A stretch of 44,365 nucleotides of DNA from a bacterium (GCA_021781555.1 JAJXWQ010000021.1:1-44365); one strand, 5' to 3'. Shown: positions 24,846-34,456, counted from the stretch's first letter. The notes: generated by a model from the sequence alone, not told the origin. Program-made: numbers and translations.

Positions 24846-25499
24846 ATGACCGGCAGGCGGCGGCCCGTCCTTCCTCTGGCCGTGGCGGCGGTGCTGATCG
24901 GATCCCTTGCGCTCGGCGGTTGGCTGCTGGGCCGGGCCAGGCCGGCGGGGGCCCAGGCGGTCGGGTACGTTCTCCCCAAGCCGCCCGTGATCTGGATGCC
25001 TTCGCCCAACTTCGTGCAGCGGCCTCCAGGCGAGCGCATCGACACGATCATCATCCACGACACGGAGTCTCCGGGCGTGAAGATGGCGCAGACGATCGCC
25101 CGGTACTTCGACGATCCGGCGAGCGGGGTCGCCGCGCACTACGTCATCGGCAAGGATGGCGAGATCGTGCAATGCGTCCACGACGCGGCCGAGGCTAACC
25201 AGGCCGGCATCTCGATGTTCCGGGGCCGCGATCACGTGAACGCTTTTTCGATCGGAATCGAGCTGGTCAATTCGCAGAGCGGCCACGACCCCTTCACGGC
25301 GGCCCAGTACCGGTCCCTCGGGCGCCTGGTCGCCTATCTCGTCACGCGCTATGACATCCCGCTGGACCGGATCGTGGGCCACCACGATGTCTCCATGCAC
25401 CCACAGATCAAGCGGGATCCCGCCAGCAACTTCAGCTGGCAGCGCTTCTTCGACCAGGTCGAAGCCGACCTGGCCTCGGCTCCCCTCGCCTCGCGTTAG
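24846..25499 (+). CDS. N-acetylmuramoyl-L-alanine amidase (Amidase_2)
   Basis: 217 aa from the ATG at 24846, 10 nt after AGGAGG; an in-frame GTG at 24819 lies before that site and is less likely. A basic N-terminus and hydrophobic segment (about 7-29) act as signal or membrane anchor. The zinc amidase fold of the AmpD/PGRP class follows, with metal ligands H71 (IIIHDTES), H179 or H180 (VGHHDVS) and D191 (KRDPASNF). The AHYVIGKDGEIVQ strand and IGIELVN are typical. It should cleave the MurNAc-L-Ala bond in the periplasm. It is a single gene, with no partner in view. Confidence 0.9.
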   Translation: MTGRRRPVLPLAVAAVLIGSLALGGWLLGRARPAGAQAVGYVLPKPPVIWMPSPNFVQRPPGERIDTIIIHDTESPGVKMAQTIARYFDDPASGVAAHYVIGKDGEIVQCVHDAAEANQAGISMFRGRDHVNAFSIGIELVNSQSGHDPFTAAQYRSLGRLVAYLVTRYDIPLDRIVGHHDVSMHPQIKRDPASNFSWQRFFDQVEADLASAPLASR

Positions 25500-25616
25500 C
25501 TGCTGGCCAGCTCGACCGCGCCTGTCACAACCTGGCTTAACGGATCCCATCCGAGCTCCAAAAGGAATCCCAACCGGAAGATCCCGACCGCAGGGTATTT
25601 CTGAATTCGGAATGCT

Positions 25617-27029
25617 TTGCTGGGGGATGTGCTCGCGTTGCCACTCCGGTCCACCGCCTTCCGGAATCGTCCCGGGCGACTGATCGCCTGGCTGGCGGCT
25701 GCGGCGCTGGCCGCCGGGTGCCACTCGCTCTCGCCTGAGGGCATCACGACCCCCATGGCGACCGTCACGGGGACCGTCTTGATTCCATCTCGAGAGGCCG
25801 CCGAAGTTGATCCGGCTGTCCTCTCCGGAACCTCGAGCGGCCCGGTGCCCGTCGCATTTGCTCGCGTACAGGCTCTGGACGGGAGCTTGCGGCCGATCCC
25901 GAGCGTGCCCGAGACTCGGACCGACGCGGGCGGTCACTTCGCCCTGGACGTGCCGACAGGTCGCCCCTACATCCTGCGCTTCCAGGTCGGAGCCACCGAG
26001 CACCCCCTGGATCTCCTCGCCGTCGCCGATCCGACCGATGGCAGCGGTGCCCAGGTCATCACGGTCGATGCCGCGATGCATGTGGCGACCCAGTTGCTCC
26101 TGGATCGGACCGATGGTTTGGATTCGGCCCTCGATGCCGTCGGAGCCGGCGACGTGAGGGCCCTCGTCGATGCCGTGCGGCAGACCCTTTCGGGACAGCC
26201 GGTCGACCTGGCGTCGGCCAAGAGCGTCGACGACGTCGCCCAGCAGGAGGCCCAGGCCGGCAGCGTGGAAAATGTCCTGGATCGCGTCGGTCGGGCGGCC
26301 TCGCAGGCCACCGCAGCTGCGACCGTCCCCGCCACTGCGTCTGACCTGGCGGTGATGTCGAGCGTCGCGTCCGGTGCCGCCCAGGTGCCGCCAACGACGG
26401 GCACGCCTACGGCGACCGCTGCGGTCCCGGTCGCCACGGTCGCGTCACCGGTTCCGACCCCAGCGCCGCCGCCAGCTGCAGCCGTGGCCCTGGCTCCGAC
26501 ACCGGCCGCCACGCCCCAGGCGAGGTCCGGCCCGGACCGGCGCTCGCTCGAGTGGGCAAAAGAGTTCAGCTACGACCTCGGTCCCGCGGTCGATCCCTTC
26601 CGCGCCGCGTTGGAGCGAGCGGGAGTTTCCATCGTGCCCCTCGCTCCACACGAGCGTCGCCGGGTGGTCTCGAGGGCGGCTCATCCGGTGCCTGTCGGTT
26701 CCGAAGCTCGCCGCCGGCTCGGCCCCTTGCAGACGTCCGTCCAGCGGATCGCGCGAGCCGTGCCACTCTTGCGACCTGCCCCGGTTCGACACCCGCTCTG
26801 GACCCTTGGCCCCCCGGTCGTCGCCCCGACCCGCCCGCGGGAAAACGGCGGGACCACCCCACGCTACGGAGCGAGCGTTCGCGCGGCCTGGTGGCGCGGC
26901 CTCGTTTTTGACCTTTTCGGCTGGCTACCCGCCTTGCGCCTCCCAACCTTGCCCTCGAAAGCGGCCCGCCGGACGGCCGATCCGGGTCCGGCGCGGGCGC
27001 GATCGGCGCGCTACGCGGCCGGGGTATAG
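25617..27029 (+). CDS. lipoprotein with carboxypeptidase-regulatory-like domain
   Basis: 470 aa if started at the TTG at 25617; the GTG at 25629 or TTG at 25638 are equally possible because no clear ribosome-binding site decides. A hydrophobic stretch ends in lipobox LAAGC (C at about 35). Residues about 50-135 look like a carboxypeptidase-regulatory or Ig-like fold (VTGTVLIP, VPVAFARVQALDGS, TDAGGHFALDVPTG). A helical stretch and a Pro/Ala/Thr linker (about 250-300) follow, then a basic C-terminal third with Trp-rich hydrophobic patches. Function unknown; an envelope role is likely. The HD-domain gene starts 9 nt after its stop, so the two form an operon. Confidence 0.75.
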   Translation: MLGDVLALPLRSTAFRNRPGRLIAWLAAAALAAGCHSLSPEGITTPMATVTGTVLIPSREAAEVDPAVLSGTSSGPVPVAFARVQALDGSLRPIPSVPETRTDAGGHFALDVPTGRPYILRFQVGATEHPLDLLAVADPTDGSGAQVITVDAAMHVATQLLLDRTDGLDSALDAVGAGDVRALVDAVRQTLSGQPVDLASAKSVDDVAQQEAQAGSVENVLDRVGRAASQATAAATVPATASDLAVMSSVASGAAQVPPTTGTPTATAAVPVATVASPVPTPAPPPAAAVALAPTPAATPQARSGPDRRSLEWAKEFSYDLGPAVDPFRAALERAGVSIVPLAPHERRRVVSRAAHPVPVGSEARRRLGPLQTSVQRIARAVPLLRPAPVRHPLWTLGPPVVAPTRPRENGGTTPRYGASVRAAWWRGLVFDLFGWLPALRLPTLPSKAARRTADPGPARARSARYAAGV

Positions 27030-27038
27030 TGGGGGCAA

Positions 27039-27821
27039 ATGCCCATCAATATCCCGGTCAGGCACAACGCCAAGCTCGACTCCCTGCTCGAGCGGGTTCA
27101 GCGCGACGAGGAGCTCGCCCAGTTGTGGCGCTGTGCCAACGTCAATGCCGTCAACCGGTTGAATCTGAGCGATCACGGTTACGTCCATGTCAAGATCGTG
27201 GCCAATCTGGCGCTCAAGCTCCTGCGCTTCCTGGTCGAGGCCGGGGTCCAGCCTGGCATCGTGCGGGACCACGGTCTCGAGCCCGCCGATGCCGAGGTGG
27301 TGGTCGTCCTGGCCAGCCTGTTCCACGACGTCGGCCTCTCCGTACACTGGGATCATCACGAGAGCTATAGCGTCTTCATTGCCAACCAGCGCCTGCCCGC
27401 TCTCCTGGCCGACCTCTACGAGCTGCCCGACCGCGTCGTGGTCCAGAGCGAGACCTTGCATGCGATCGTCTCGCATGGTGGCGATCGGCGCTGTCTGACG
27501 GCAGAGGCAGGCATCGTCAAGGTTGCCAATGCCCTGGACATGAGCCAGGGGCGTTCTCGGATTCCTTTCGAGGCGGGCATGGTCAACATCCACAGCGTGT
27601 CGGCGCAGGCGATCGACAAGGTGGACATCCGCAAGGGCGAATCCAAGCCCATCAACATCGAAGTCACGATGAACAACTCGGCCGGCATCTACCAGCTCGA
27701 CGCGCTCCTCAAGCAGAAGCTCAAGGCCTCTGGCCTCGCGCCCTACATCGAGGTGACAGCCCGGGTCGAAGGCGTGGTCGACAAGCGACTCATCCAGCTC
27801 TACAACTTCTCGCTGGACTGA
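27039..27821 (+). CDS. HD-domain metal-dependent phosphohydrolase
   Basis: 260 aa. The N-terminal half contains an HD superfamily site: SDHGYVHVK (first His), LFHDVGLSVHWDHHESYS (HD pair plus further His), and IVSHGG. VANALDMSQGRSRIPFE follows, and the C-terminal 90 residues form a beta-rich accessory domain. The family hydrolyses phosphomonoesters or nucleotides; the substrate is unknown. A GGGGG tract lies 3 nt before the ATG. It is co-transcribed with the preceding lipoprotein gene. Confidence 0.85.
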   Translation: MPINIPVRHNAKLDSLLERVQRDEELAQLWRCANVNAVNRLNLSDHGYVHVKIVANLALKLLRFLVEAGVQPGIVRDHGLEPADAEVVVVLASLFHDVGLSVHWDHHESYSVFIANQRLPALLADLYELPDRVVVQSETLHAIVSHGGDRRCLTAEAGIVKVANALDMSQGRSRIPFEAGMVNIHSVSAQAIDKVDIRKGESKPINIEVTMNNSAGIYQLDALLKQKLKASGLAPYIEVTARVEGVVDKRLIQLYNFSLD

Positions 27822-27834
27822 CTCCCGTGCGGTG

Positions 27835-28000
27835 CTAGAGCGCTCCCGGTCTGAATGGATCGAGCCCGATGAGTCAAACGGGGCCCGGTTGCGCAGCGCA
27901 GCGACCGCGCAGAGGGACCCGTTCAAACTGCAAAAGGCATAGAGTCAAACGGGGCCCGGTTGCGCAGCGCAGCGACCGCGCAGAGGGACCCGTTCAAAAC
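27835..28000 (-). repeat. dispersed three-arm palindromic repeat, locus 6
   Basis: One full-length copy in minus orientation: CTAGAGCGCTCCCGGTCTGA (C end, 27835), GGATCGAGCCCGATGAGTCAAACG, then the A-B unit ending GTTCAAACTGCAAAAGGCATA. A second A-B unit follows with a 71-bp spacing (27942-28000). It lies between two convergent genes, 14 nt after the HD gene stop. It is one of the two best reference copies (with locus 9). Confidence 0.95.
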
Positions 28001-28003
28001 GAT

Positions 28004-28411
28004 TTAGAGCCCGCGTCCTCCGGCCATGCTGAAGATGAGGACGCACAGCACGATGGCCGTGATCGCCACGTACAACAGGTCGTGTTCGAGCAGGAAGCCC
28101 ACGAGGGATGCCGCCACGCGCAAGACGGGCGTTGCGATGAGCACGAGCATGCCGAACTGGATCAAGGAGCGGGGATCCAGCGCCACCGCGCCGAAAAAGA
28201 TTCCCGGAACCGAGCGGAGCTGCGCGTCGGGCGGCACGAAGTGGTGGTAGTCCCGGACCGGGGCACCGCCCGTCCGCAGGAGCAGGAGGATCGCACCTGC
28301 CACGACGAAACCCGCTGCGGTCAGGACCCCGGCACGCAGGAGGTTGCCAAGGGCTTGCTCGAGCTTGACATCGTGACGCGAGGACTCATGCTGGCTGGTC
28401 GACGGGGTCAT
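28004..28411 (-). CDS. DUF1634 membrane protein
   Basis: 135 aa with three membrane helices (about 25-46, 82-100, 110-130). It matches the DUF1634 pattern: LEQALGNLLRAGVL at the start, a HHF-containing loop and FGMLVLIATPVLRVAAS in the second helix. DUF1634 proteins are usually encoded beside TauE/SafE transporters, as here. Its ATG shares an ATGA overlap with the stop of the transporter gene, so the two are translationally coupled. The biochemical role is unknown; it may be an accessory subunit. Confidence 0.85.
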   Translation of the reverse strand: MTPSTSQHESSRHDVKLEQALGNLLRAGVLTAAGFVVAGAILLLLRTGGAPVRDYHHFVPPDAQLRSVPGIFFGAVALDPRSLIQFGMLVLIATPVLRVAASLVGFLLEHDLLYVAITAIVLCVLIFSMAGGRGL

Positions 28412-29247
28412 AGCAGTTTTCCCATGGCTCCGTTGATGATCATCTCGATACCCAGGGCCAGCACGACCAGGTTGAAGACGAACCGCAGGACCCTGACGCG
28501 TGCCTGCATGAGCATCCGGGCCCCGAGCATGGATCCGCCCAGTACGCCCAGCATGACCGGCATCGCCAGCCCGGGATCCAGATAACCGCGGTGCAGATAG
28601 ATGCCAGCGCTGGCCGCCGCCGTCACCCCGATCATGAAGTTGCTGGTCGTGGTCGAGACCTTGAACGGGATGCGCATCGCCTGGTCCATGGCCAGCACCT
28701 TGACGGCGCCCGAGCCGATCCCGAGGAGACCCGAGAGCGCCCCCGCCAGCGCCATCAAGCCGAAGCCCGTCGTCACGCCACCGACCTCGTAGCTGCGCTC
28801 GCCGTCTCCGGCGGGATAAGAGCCGGCTAGCCGCAAATGCTGGGCGATGCGATCCGGCTTCTCGGGAGGCGGGAAGTCCCCTTTTTGCCTGAAGGACAGG
28901 TACACCGAACTCAACAGGACGACGCCGAAGATGATGGCGATCGCACTGGGCGCGATGTAGGCGGCCAGGAACGCACCGAAGAGGGCCCCGAGGGTGGTCG
29001 CGATTTCGAGGAACATCCCGATGCGAATGTTGGAGAAGCCTTCCTTGACGTAGGCGGCTGCCGCACCAGACGACGTGGCGATGACCGACACCAGCGAAGC
29101 CCCGATCGCATAGCGGATGTCTACACCGAAGACGATGGTCAGCAGCGGGACGATGACGACCCCGCCGCCGAGGCCCGAGAGGGCGCCCAAAAAACCGGCT
29201 CCGAGGCCGCCAGCCAGGAGGATCGCACTGAAGGTAAGCGTGTTCAA
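28408..29247 (-). CDS. TauE/SafE-family anion exporter
   Basis: 279 aa if started at the TTG at 29247, just before the first membrane helix. No better start is in frame close by, and the site lacks a clear ribosome-binding sequence. Eight membrane segments; the TauE/SafE signature GFLGALSGLGGGVVIVPLL opens the first half and ALAGALSGLLGIGSGAVKV the second. Family members move sulfite, sulfoacetate or other sulfur-containing anions out of the cell. It is coupled to the DUF1634 gene. A divergent intergenic region of 145 bp separates it from the cyclase gene. Confidence 0.87.
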   Translation of the reverse strand: MNTLTFSAILLAGGLGAGFLGALSGLGGGVVIVPLLTIVFGVDIRYAIGASLVSVIATSSGAAAAYVKEGFSNIRIGMFLEIATTLGALFGAFLAAYIAPSAIAIIFGVVLLSSVYLSFRQKGDFPPPEKPDRIAQHLRLAGSYPAGDGERSYEVGGVTTGFGLMALAGALSGLLGIGSGAVKVLAMDQAMRIPFKVSTTTSNFMIGVTAAASAGIYLHRGYLDPGLAMPVMLGVLGGSMLGARMLMQARVRVLRFVFNLVVLALGIEMIINGAMGKLL

Positions 29248-29392
29248 GGGGCTACAAGGACTCTCATCCGGGACGTTGACTTGGAAGAGCGACTTTGATG
29301 ATACCGCAAACAAGAGCATGGGCCCCAACGCGCCCCGAGCTACCCTCCTGTGGACCTCCCCGGAAGAAACCCCGCAAGGGTAGAATGGCAAG

Positions 29393-32300
29393 GTGTCTTG
29401 CCCCGCCTGTCGGGCACCGGTCCCTGCTGGCGCTCGATTCTGTCTGGAGTGCGGCGCCGCCCTTTCGGAGCGGTGTCGGTGCGGTAACGTGCCCCCGGCG
29501 GGTAGCTTGTTCTGCCCGGATTGCGGCGAGCAGGTGGCGAGAAAGCCCGCCGTAGCTAGCACCCTGACGAGCGAAGCTGGTCGCCGCGTCTGCACGATAC
29601 TTTTCACCGACGTCTCGGGGTTCACCGCCATGAGCGAGAAGCTCGATCCCGAAGTGGTCACCGGGATCATGAACTCGTTCTTCAAGGTCTTGACCCGGCC
29701 CATCTACGCCTATGGCGGGACCGTGGACAAGTACATCGGCGACGCCATCATGGCCCTGTTCGGCGCGCCGATCGCGCACGAGGACGATGCCGAACGGGCG
29801 GTGAGCGCCGCGTGGGAGATGCAGATCGCAGCCAAGGAGTTCGCGACCGATCTCGAGGCGCGGATGGGCATCAAGTTGCGGATCCGGATCGGTATCAACA
29901 CCGGCCTGGTGGTGGCAGGGGCCGTGGGCGGCGAGCAAAAGCGTGACTACACGGTGCTCGGGGATGCGGTCAATCTCGCGTCGCGGCTCGAGTCCAACTG
30001 CCGGCCGGGTGAGATCATGGTCTCTGCTGCCACGCAGCGGCTGGCACGGCGTACGTTCTTCTTCACCGGCCTCGAGCCCATCAAGGTCAAGGGGAAGACC
30101 GAGCCGGTAGAGGTCTTCGAGGTGGCGGGGCCCCGCGCCCGGGTCCCCGAGGGCGAAGAGCGGCCTCCGTTTGCCGGCCGCGAGCCGGAGCTCGCGGCTC
30201 TCGGCAATGCCTTCGAGAGCACGCGGCGCGCAACTGCGGAGATCGCGCTGCTCGTGGGCGAGGCCGGCATCGGCAAATCCCGTCTGGCGGCGGAGTTCGA
30301 GAAGCGCGCAACCAGCGCCGGAGCGAGCGTGCTCAAGGCTCGTTGCTTTTCGTACCAGCAATCGACCCCCAACGCCCTGGTCGCTCAGCTCCTGTCCGTC
30401 GTGGCCGGACCCGACCCCGAGCCCGCCGCCCTGGCGGACCTGTGCGCGGCGGCCGGGCTGGCCGAGCCCGAGCTTTCAGCCCGAGCGCTGGGTCATCTTC
30501 TCGGGCGCTCCCTGGATGACGCCGAACTCAGCTCCTTGTCGGCCGAGCAGCTGCAGGCCTACGCCAACCGCACGCTCAACGCCGTCTTGAGGCAGCTGGC
30601 ACGGGGCTCGCGGATCGTCCTGTCCCTGGTCGATCTCCACTGGCTCGACAGCGCCTCGGCCCACTGGCTGGCTTCGGCCCTCATGGATTTCTCGTCCACG
30701 GGCGCTCCGGTCTTCTTCTTGCTGCAGCTGCGCCCCGAAGGCGAGTCGATCCTGAAGGTGCCCGACACCGCCCTGCGCATCCGGCTGGGGCCCCTGGCAG
30801 AGTCCGAGGGCCTGGCCGTGATCGAGGGTCTGCTCGAGGCACCCGCCACCGGGAAGGCGCGCGAGCTCGTCGACGAGGCCCTGTCGCGTGCCGAAGGCAA
30901 TCCCTTCTACCTCTGCGAGATCGTGCGCAGCCTCACCGAGCAAGGCATCCTGACCCGAGAGGGCGTGGCCTGGGTTGCCAGGCAGCGGGCCGGCGTGGCC
31001 TTGCCCGCCACGATCCAGGGCACGGTCGTGGCCCGTGTCGACGTCCTGCCGCAGCCGGCGCGGCAAACCCTCCAGGTGGCATCGGTGGTGGGCCGACGGG
31101 TACCCAAAACGCTCCTCGGTGAGATCCTCGACGATCGTGAGCTCGAGGCCAAGCTCGGCGAGCTCATCGCCGCCGAGCTGGTGCACGTCGGGGCGCACGA
31201 CGATATCGTGTTCAACCAGGCCTTGATCCAGGAGGTCGTCTACGAGGGGCTGCTCGTCAAGACCCGCAAGGCGCTCCACGAGCGGGTCGGCCTGCTGCTC
31301 GAGCGTTCGGCCTCGGACTTCCGGACCCTCGCCCCCGAGCTCGCCTGGCACTTTCAGCGGGCCGAGGATGACCCGAGGGCATCACGTTATTTCGTCCTTT
31401 CGGCGCGGCAGGCCGCCGATCGCTTCGCCAACCTGGAGGCGCGCCAGGCGGCCCGAGGCGCTCTCGAAGCCCTGTCGCGACTGGCCGACCGGGCCGGCGA
31501 CCAGGGAGCCGTTCCCGGCTGCGAGACAGACGCGGCTCAGGACGGCGGGCTCCCGGACCGCGCCGACGTCCTGCTGCAACTGGGCGACGCCGAGTCCGCG
31601 CTCGGCGAGTACGATGCCGCGCTTTCTGCCTACCAGGAGGCGCTCGGGATCGCCACCCCGGAGAACCGGCCAGCCGTGAACCGAAATATCGGGGCGGTTC
31701 TGACGCAGCGCGGGGATTACCCTGCGGCGCGAGCCGCCTTCGCGAGCGCATTGGAGGCCGCGCCCGATGCTCGTGGCCGCGGGGTCGCGCTGGGCCTGCT
31801 GGCGGCCGGCGCGTTTCGCCAGGCGGATTACCCCGCGGCGATCGCTCTGGGCGAAGAAGCGATCGCCTGTCTGGATCCGAGCTTCGATGCCATCGAGGTT
31901 GCCAAGATCGAAAGCATGTGGGGCCTGTGTGCCTGGCGCACCGGGGATCTCCAGGGTGCTGAAGGGCACCACCGGCGCGCGTTGGCCCTCCGTGAAGCTG
32001 CCAGGGATATTTACGGGATCGGCACTTCCCTCACGAACCTGGCTCAGATCGGAAGCGAACTGGGGCACTGGCGCGATGCTCTGCTCCTCGCGCAGAAGGC
32101 GCTGGCGCTCTACGAGCGGATCGGGGACCCGCAGCGCATCGTCGCGGGCGCGATGACCGTCGGCGGCCTCAACATGGATCTCGGGGAATACGCTGCTGCC
32201 AGCGCCAGTCTCGAGCGTGGCCTCGAGCTTGCGATCCAGATCGGCCATCCGCTTTACACCGCGCTCTGTCTGGGCAACCTGGGGGACCTCGAGACCCGGC

Positions 32301-32794
32301 GGGGGAGACCCGCGGAAGCCATCCCCCGGCTGGAGGAAGCCGTGGCGATCCTGGACCGGCTTGGTGGCAAGGGCCACCTGGCCCAGGCCTCCCTGCTCCT
32401 CGGCACGGCCCTCACGCGGGTGGGGCGCCAGGACGACGCCTGGAAGGCCCTGACGTGCGGGCTGGAGCTCGCCGAAGCCACCAAAGAAAAAGCCACGATC
32501 GGTGCCGCCTGCCACCGGATCGCCGGCTTTTATCTTCGGGCCCAAAAGCTCGATGATGCGTTGACGTGGGCGGGCAAGGGCGTGGCGATCCTCCAGGAGG
32601 CCCGGTATCAGCAAGAGCTCGGTCATGGTTACATGCAGCTGGCTGACGTCTGCGCCGCCCTGGAAAACGTGCCGATGCGGAACCAGGCGCGACAGAGGGC
32701 CGTCGAGATCTTCGAACAGATCGGAGCCGAGTTCGAGGCACGCCGCGCCCGCGAGCAACTCTCGGACGAGGCGATTTCCGTCCATCCCACCTGA
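29393..32794 (+). CDS. class III adenylate cyclase with zinc ribbons, AAA ATPase and TPR array
   Basis: 1133 aa from GTG 29393. Two zinc ribbons (C3/C6/C17/C20 and C28/C30/C41/C44) precede a class III cyclase domain (about 65-245) with metal-binding D73 and D117 and the transition-state residues N194 and R198. K113 and D191 are the pair associated with ATP rather than GTP. An AAA/NB-ARC-like ATPase follows, with Walker A GEAGIGKS (289-296) and a VDLHWLDSAS region. Then comes a TPR array to the end (about 650-1120). This is the architecture of large bacterial sensor cyclases in which ATPase and TPR modules gate cAMP synthesis. It acts in the cytoplasm; its input is unknown. Confidence 0.92.
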   Translation: MSCPACRAPVPAGARFCLECGAALSERCRCGNVPPAGSLFCPDCGEQVARKPAVASTLTSEAGRRVCTILFTDVSGFTAMSEKLDPEVVTGIMNSFFKVLTRPIYAYGGTVDKYIGDAIMALFGAPIAHEDDAERAVSAAWEMQIAAKEFATDLEARMGIKLRIRIGINTGLVVAGAVGGEQKRDYTVLGDAVNLASRLESNCRPGEIMVSAATQRLARRTFFFTGLEPIKVKGKTEPVEVFEVAGPRARVPEGEERPPFAGREPELAALGNAFESTRRATAEIALLVGEAGIGKSRLAAEFEKRATSAGASVLKARCFSYQQSTPNALVAQLLSVVAGPDPEPAALADLCAAAGLAEPELSARALGHLLGRSLDDAELSSLSAEQLQAYANRTLNAVLRQLARGSRIVLSLVDLHWLDSASAHWLASALMDFSSTGAPVFFLLQLRPEGESILKVPDTALRIRLGPLAESEGLAVIEGLLEAPATGKARELVDEALSRAEGNPFYLCEIVRSLTEQGILTREGVAWVARQRAGVALPATIQGTVVARVDVLPQPARQTLQVASVVGRRVPKTLLGEILDDRELEAKLGELIAAELVHVGAHDDIVFNQALIQEVVYEGLLVKTRKALHERVGLLLERSASDFRTLAPELAWHFQRAEDDPRASRYFVLSARQAADRFANLEARQAARGALEALSRLADRAGDQGAVPGCETDAAQDGGLPDRADVLLQLGDAESALGEYDAALSAYQEALGIATPENRPAVNRNIGAVLTQRGDYPAARAAFASALEAAPDARGRGVALGLLAAGAFRQADYPAAIALGEEAIACLDPSFDAIEVAKIESMWGLCAWRTGDLQGAEGHHRRALALREAARDIYGIGTSLTNLAQIGSELGHWRDALLLAQKALALYERIGDPQRIVAGAMTVGGLNMDLGEYAAASASLERGLELAIQIGHPLYTALCLGNLGDLETRRGRPAEAIPRLEEAVAILDRLGGKGHLAQASLLLGTALTRVGRQDDAWKALTCGLELAEATKEKATIGAACHRIAGFYLRAQKLDDALTWAGKGVAILQEARYQQELGHGYMQLADVCAALENVPMRNQARQRAVEIFEQIGAEFEARRAREQLSDEAISVHPT

Positions 32795-32856
32795 TTAGCC
32801 GCCATGCCAGGCAGCGCTTCCCGCAAGAATCCGCCCACCCGGAAGGAGACCCCAAC

Positions 32857-33489
32857 ATGCGCCGGATGCCCCTCGCCCTTGCCGCCGCCTTCTTGCTCTC
32901 GGGCTGCCCTGCGCTCATGGGCCTTCTCGGCGGGTCGGTATCGGTGACCGGCACGGTCAAGGCCGAGCTCACCAACGGCGTGGCCTTTCTCGGTTCGAAC
33001 GACATCTACCGCATCTCCAGCTTCTCGAGCGAGTTGCCGATGGCGGGCGGCACCGTCCAGGTGACCGACACCACCGGCGCTGGCGTGGGCGTCGCCTCGG
33101 CGACGACCGACGGCAATGGCAACTACTCGCTCTCCAAGGTGCCGACCGGCAAGACTCTCCTCCTCGTGGCCACCCAGGGGGCTTCGGGCGGTTCGGGGAA
33201 TACCGTGACGGTCGAGGCGCTCTGGAACGGCCAGTCGACCCGGGCCCTGGATACCGTCTCGACGATGGCCGCCGCAGGGATCCTGCACGACAGCGCCCTT
33301 TCCGCCTCGCAGCTGGCGTCCCTCGGCGCGGACAAGATCACGGCCCTCGAGACGGCCCTCGACGCCGCCGTGGGCGATACCGCCAGCATTCCGGATCTCA
33401 CCAGCCCGTCGGATGTGCTGAGCAAGTTCCAGGCCGAGGCTTCCGGGTCGACCTCGGTCGCCAGCGCCTACGCAGCCCTCTCCAAGTAA
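32857..33489 (+). CDS. lipoprotein with carboxypeptidase-regulatory-like domain
   Basis: 210 aa; ATG 12 nt after AAGGAG. Signal peptide with lipobox LLSGC (C17). A beta-sandwich-like region (VTGTVKAEL, MAGGTVQVTDTTGAGVG, TTDGNGNYSLSKVPTG) resembles carboxypeptidase-regulatory domains, and the C-terminal third is helical (SASQLASLGADKITALETAL). It shares its plan with the lipoprotein at 25617-27029, suggesting a lineage-specific family. Function unknown. It starts 62 bp after the cyclase on the same strand. Confidence 0.8.
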   Translation: MRRMPLALAAAFLLSGCPALMGLLGGSVSVTGTVKAELTNGVAFLGSNDIYRISSFSSELPMAGGTVQVTDTTGAGVGVASATTDGNGNYSLSKVPTGKTLLLVATQGASGGSGNTVTVEALWNGQSTRALDTVSTMAAAGILHDSALSASQLASLGADKITALETALDAAVGDTASIPDLTSPSDVLSKFQAEASGSTSVASAYAALSK

Positions 33490-33682
33490 ACCGCGCAAAG
33501 GCAGCGTCCGCTTTTCGCTCTTGGCAGGCCCTGCGATCGGGGCGCCAGGCAGCCCGGCGAGCCATCGGCCGCGGCGATCCGCAAGCTCCGCTCGGCCAGT
33601 ATTTCATCCGGATTAACGTTCGTCAGCCGCCATAAAGCCGCCCGGAGCCGTGTCGAAACGGGATCTCGGGAGGATGCTGGTC

Positions 33683-34282
33683 ATGATGCGCACTCTGGAA
33701 GGTCCGGCGATGGCGGCCGATCCCGCCAAGCTCCTCGAGCAGCTGCCGCTCTTCTACGACTTCAGCCACGAGGAGATCAAGAAGATCGCCGCGATCGCCG
33801 AGGAGGTCCGGTTCGCGCCTCGTCAGATCGTCTACCTGGCTGGGGACCGTGCCGATCGCGTTTACCTGGTCATCTCCGGCCTGGTGCGGATGGCCGCACG
33901 GGACGACGACCAGACCACCCCGGACGACGTCATCGTGCGCAGTCGGGGCCTTTTTGGCGAGGACTGCGCGTTTGACGGATCGCAACGCAGCCTTTCGGCG
34001 ATGGCGATCATGCGCACGCACTGTCTCGCCCTGAGCCGAGAGGGATTGGCTCGGCTCGAAGAGCAGCAACCGCGGATCGCCCTCAAGCTCACCAAGAAGC
34101 TTGCCCGGACGACGAGCATGCGCCTTCAGCAAGCAGCCGCACGGATCCCCTCCGGTGCCTTCGCCGAGATCGCGCCGCTCGAGCCCGACGGCAACCCCCC
34201 GGCCTTGGTCAACCGCACCATCGGCCGGATCGAGCGGGCCTTGGCCGTGCTGGTGACGGTCCGCAAGCCGCGGGCTGTCTGA
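33683..34282 (+). CDS. cyclic-nucleotide-binding domain protein without HTH
   Basis: 199 aa from the ATG at 33683, 9 nt after GGGAGG; a GTG 11 codons earlier is in frame but has no such site. Residues about 12-125 form a Crp/Fnr-type cNMP-binding beta-roll (FYDFSHEEIKKIA, IVYLAGDRADRVYLVISG, LFGEDCAF). The phosphate-binding cassette is atypical (GEDCAFDGSQRS), so ligand binding is uncertain. The C-terminal 60 residues are not a helix-turn-helix, so it is not a normal Crp regulator. It could be an effector in the pathway of the nearby cyclase. The stop codon adjoins a repeat array. Confidence 0.8.
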   Translation: MMRTLEGPAMAADPAKLLEQLPLFYDFSHEEIKKIAAIAEEVRFAPRQIVYLAGDRADRVYLVISGLVRMAARDDDQTTPDDVIVRSRGLFGEDCAFDGSQRSLSAMAIMRTHCLALSREGLARLEEQQPRIALKLTKKLARTTSMRLQQAAARIPSGAFAEIAPLEPDGNPPALVNRTIGRIERALAVLVTVRKPRAV

Positions 34283-34441
34283 AGAGCCGCTTCGCTGCGC
34301 AACCGGTCCCCGTTTGACTGCAGCTTGAACGGGTCCCTCTGCGCGGTCGCTTCGCTGCGCAACCGGTCCCCGTTTGACTGCAGCTTGAACGGGTCCCTCT
34401 GCGCGGTCGCTTCGCTGCGCAACCGGTCCCCGTTTGACTCC
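34281..34441 (+). repeat. dispersed repeat locus 7: tandem 60-bp array
   Basis: One 5'-deleted unit (34281-34324, retaining GCTTCGCTGCGCAACCGG) and two further units starting at 34325 and 34385, in exact 60-bp register. The array begins at the stop codon of the cNMP-binding protein and ends 36 bp before the Sco-like gene. Same orientation as the array at 36464-36666. Confidence 0.93.
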
Positions 34442-34456
34442 TGCGCCAGGCGAGGC

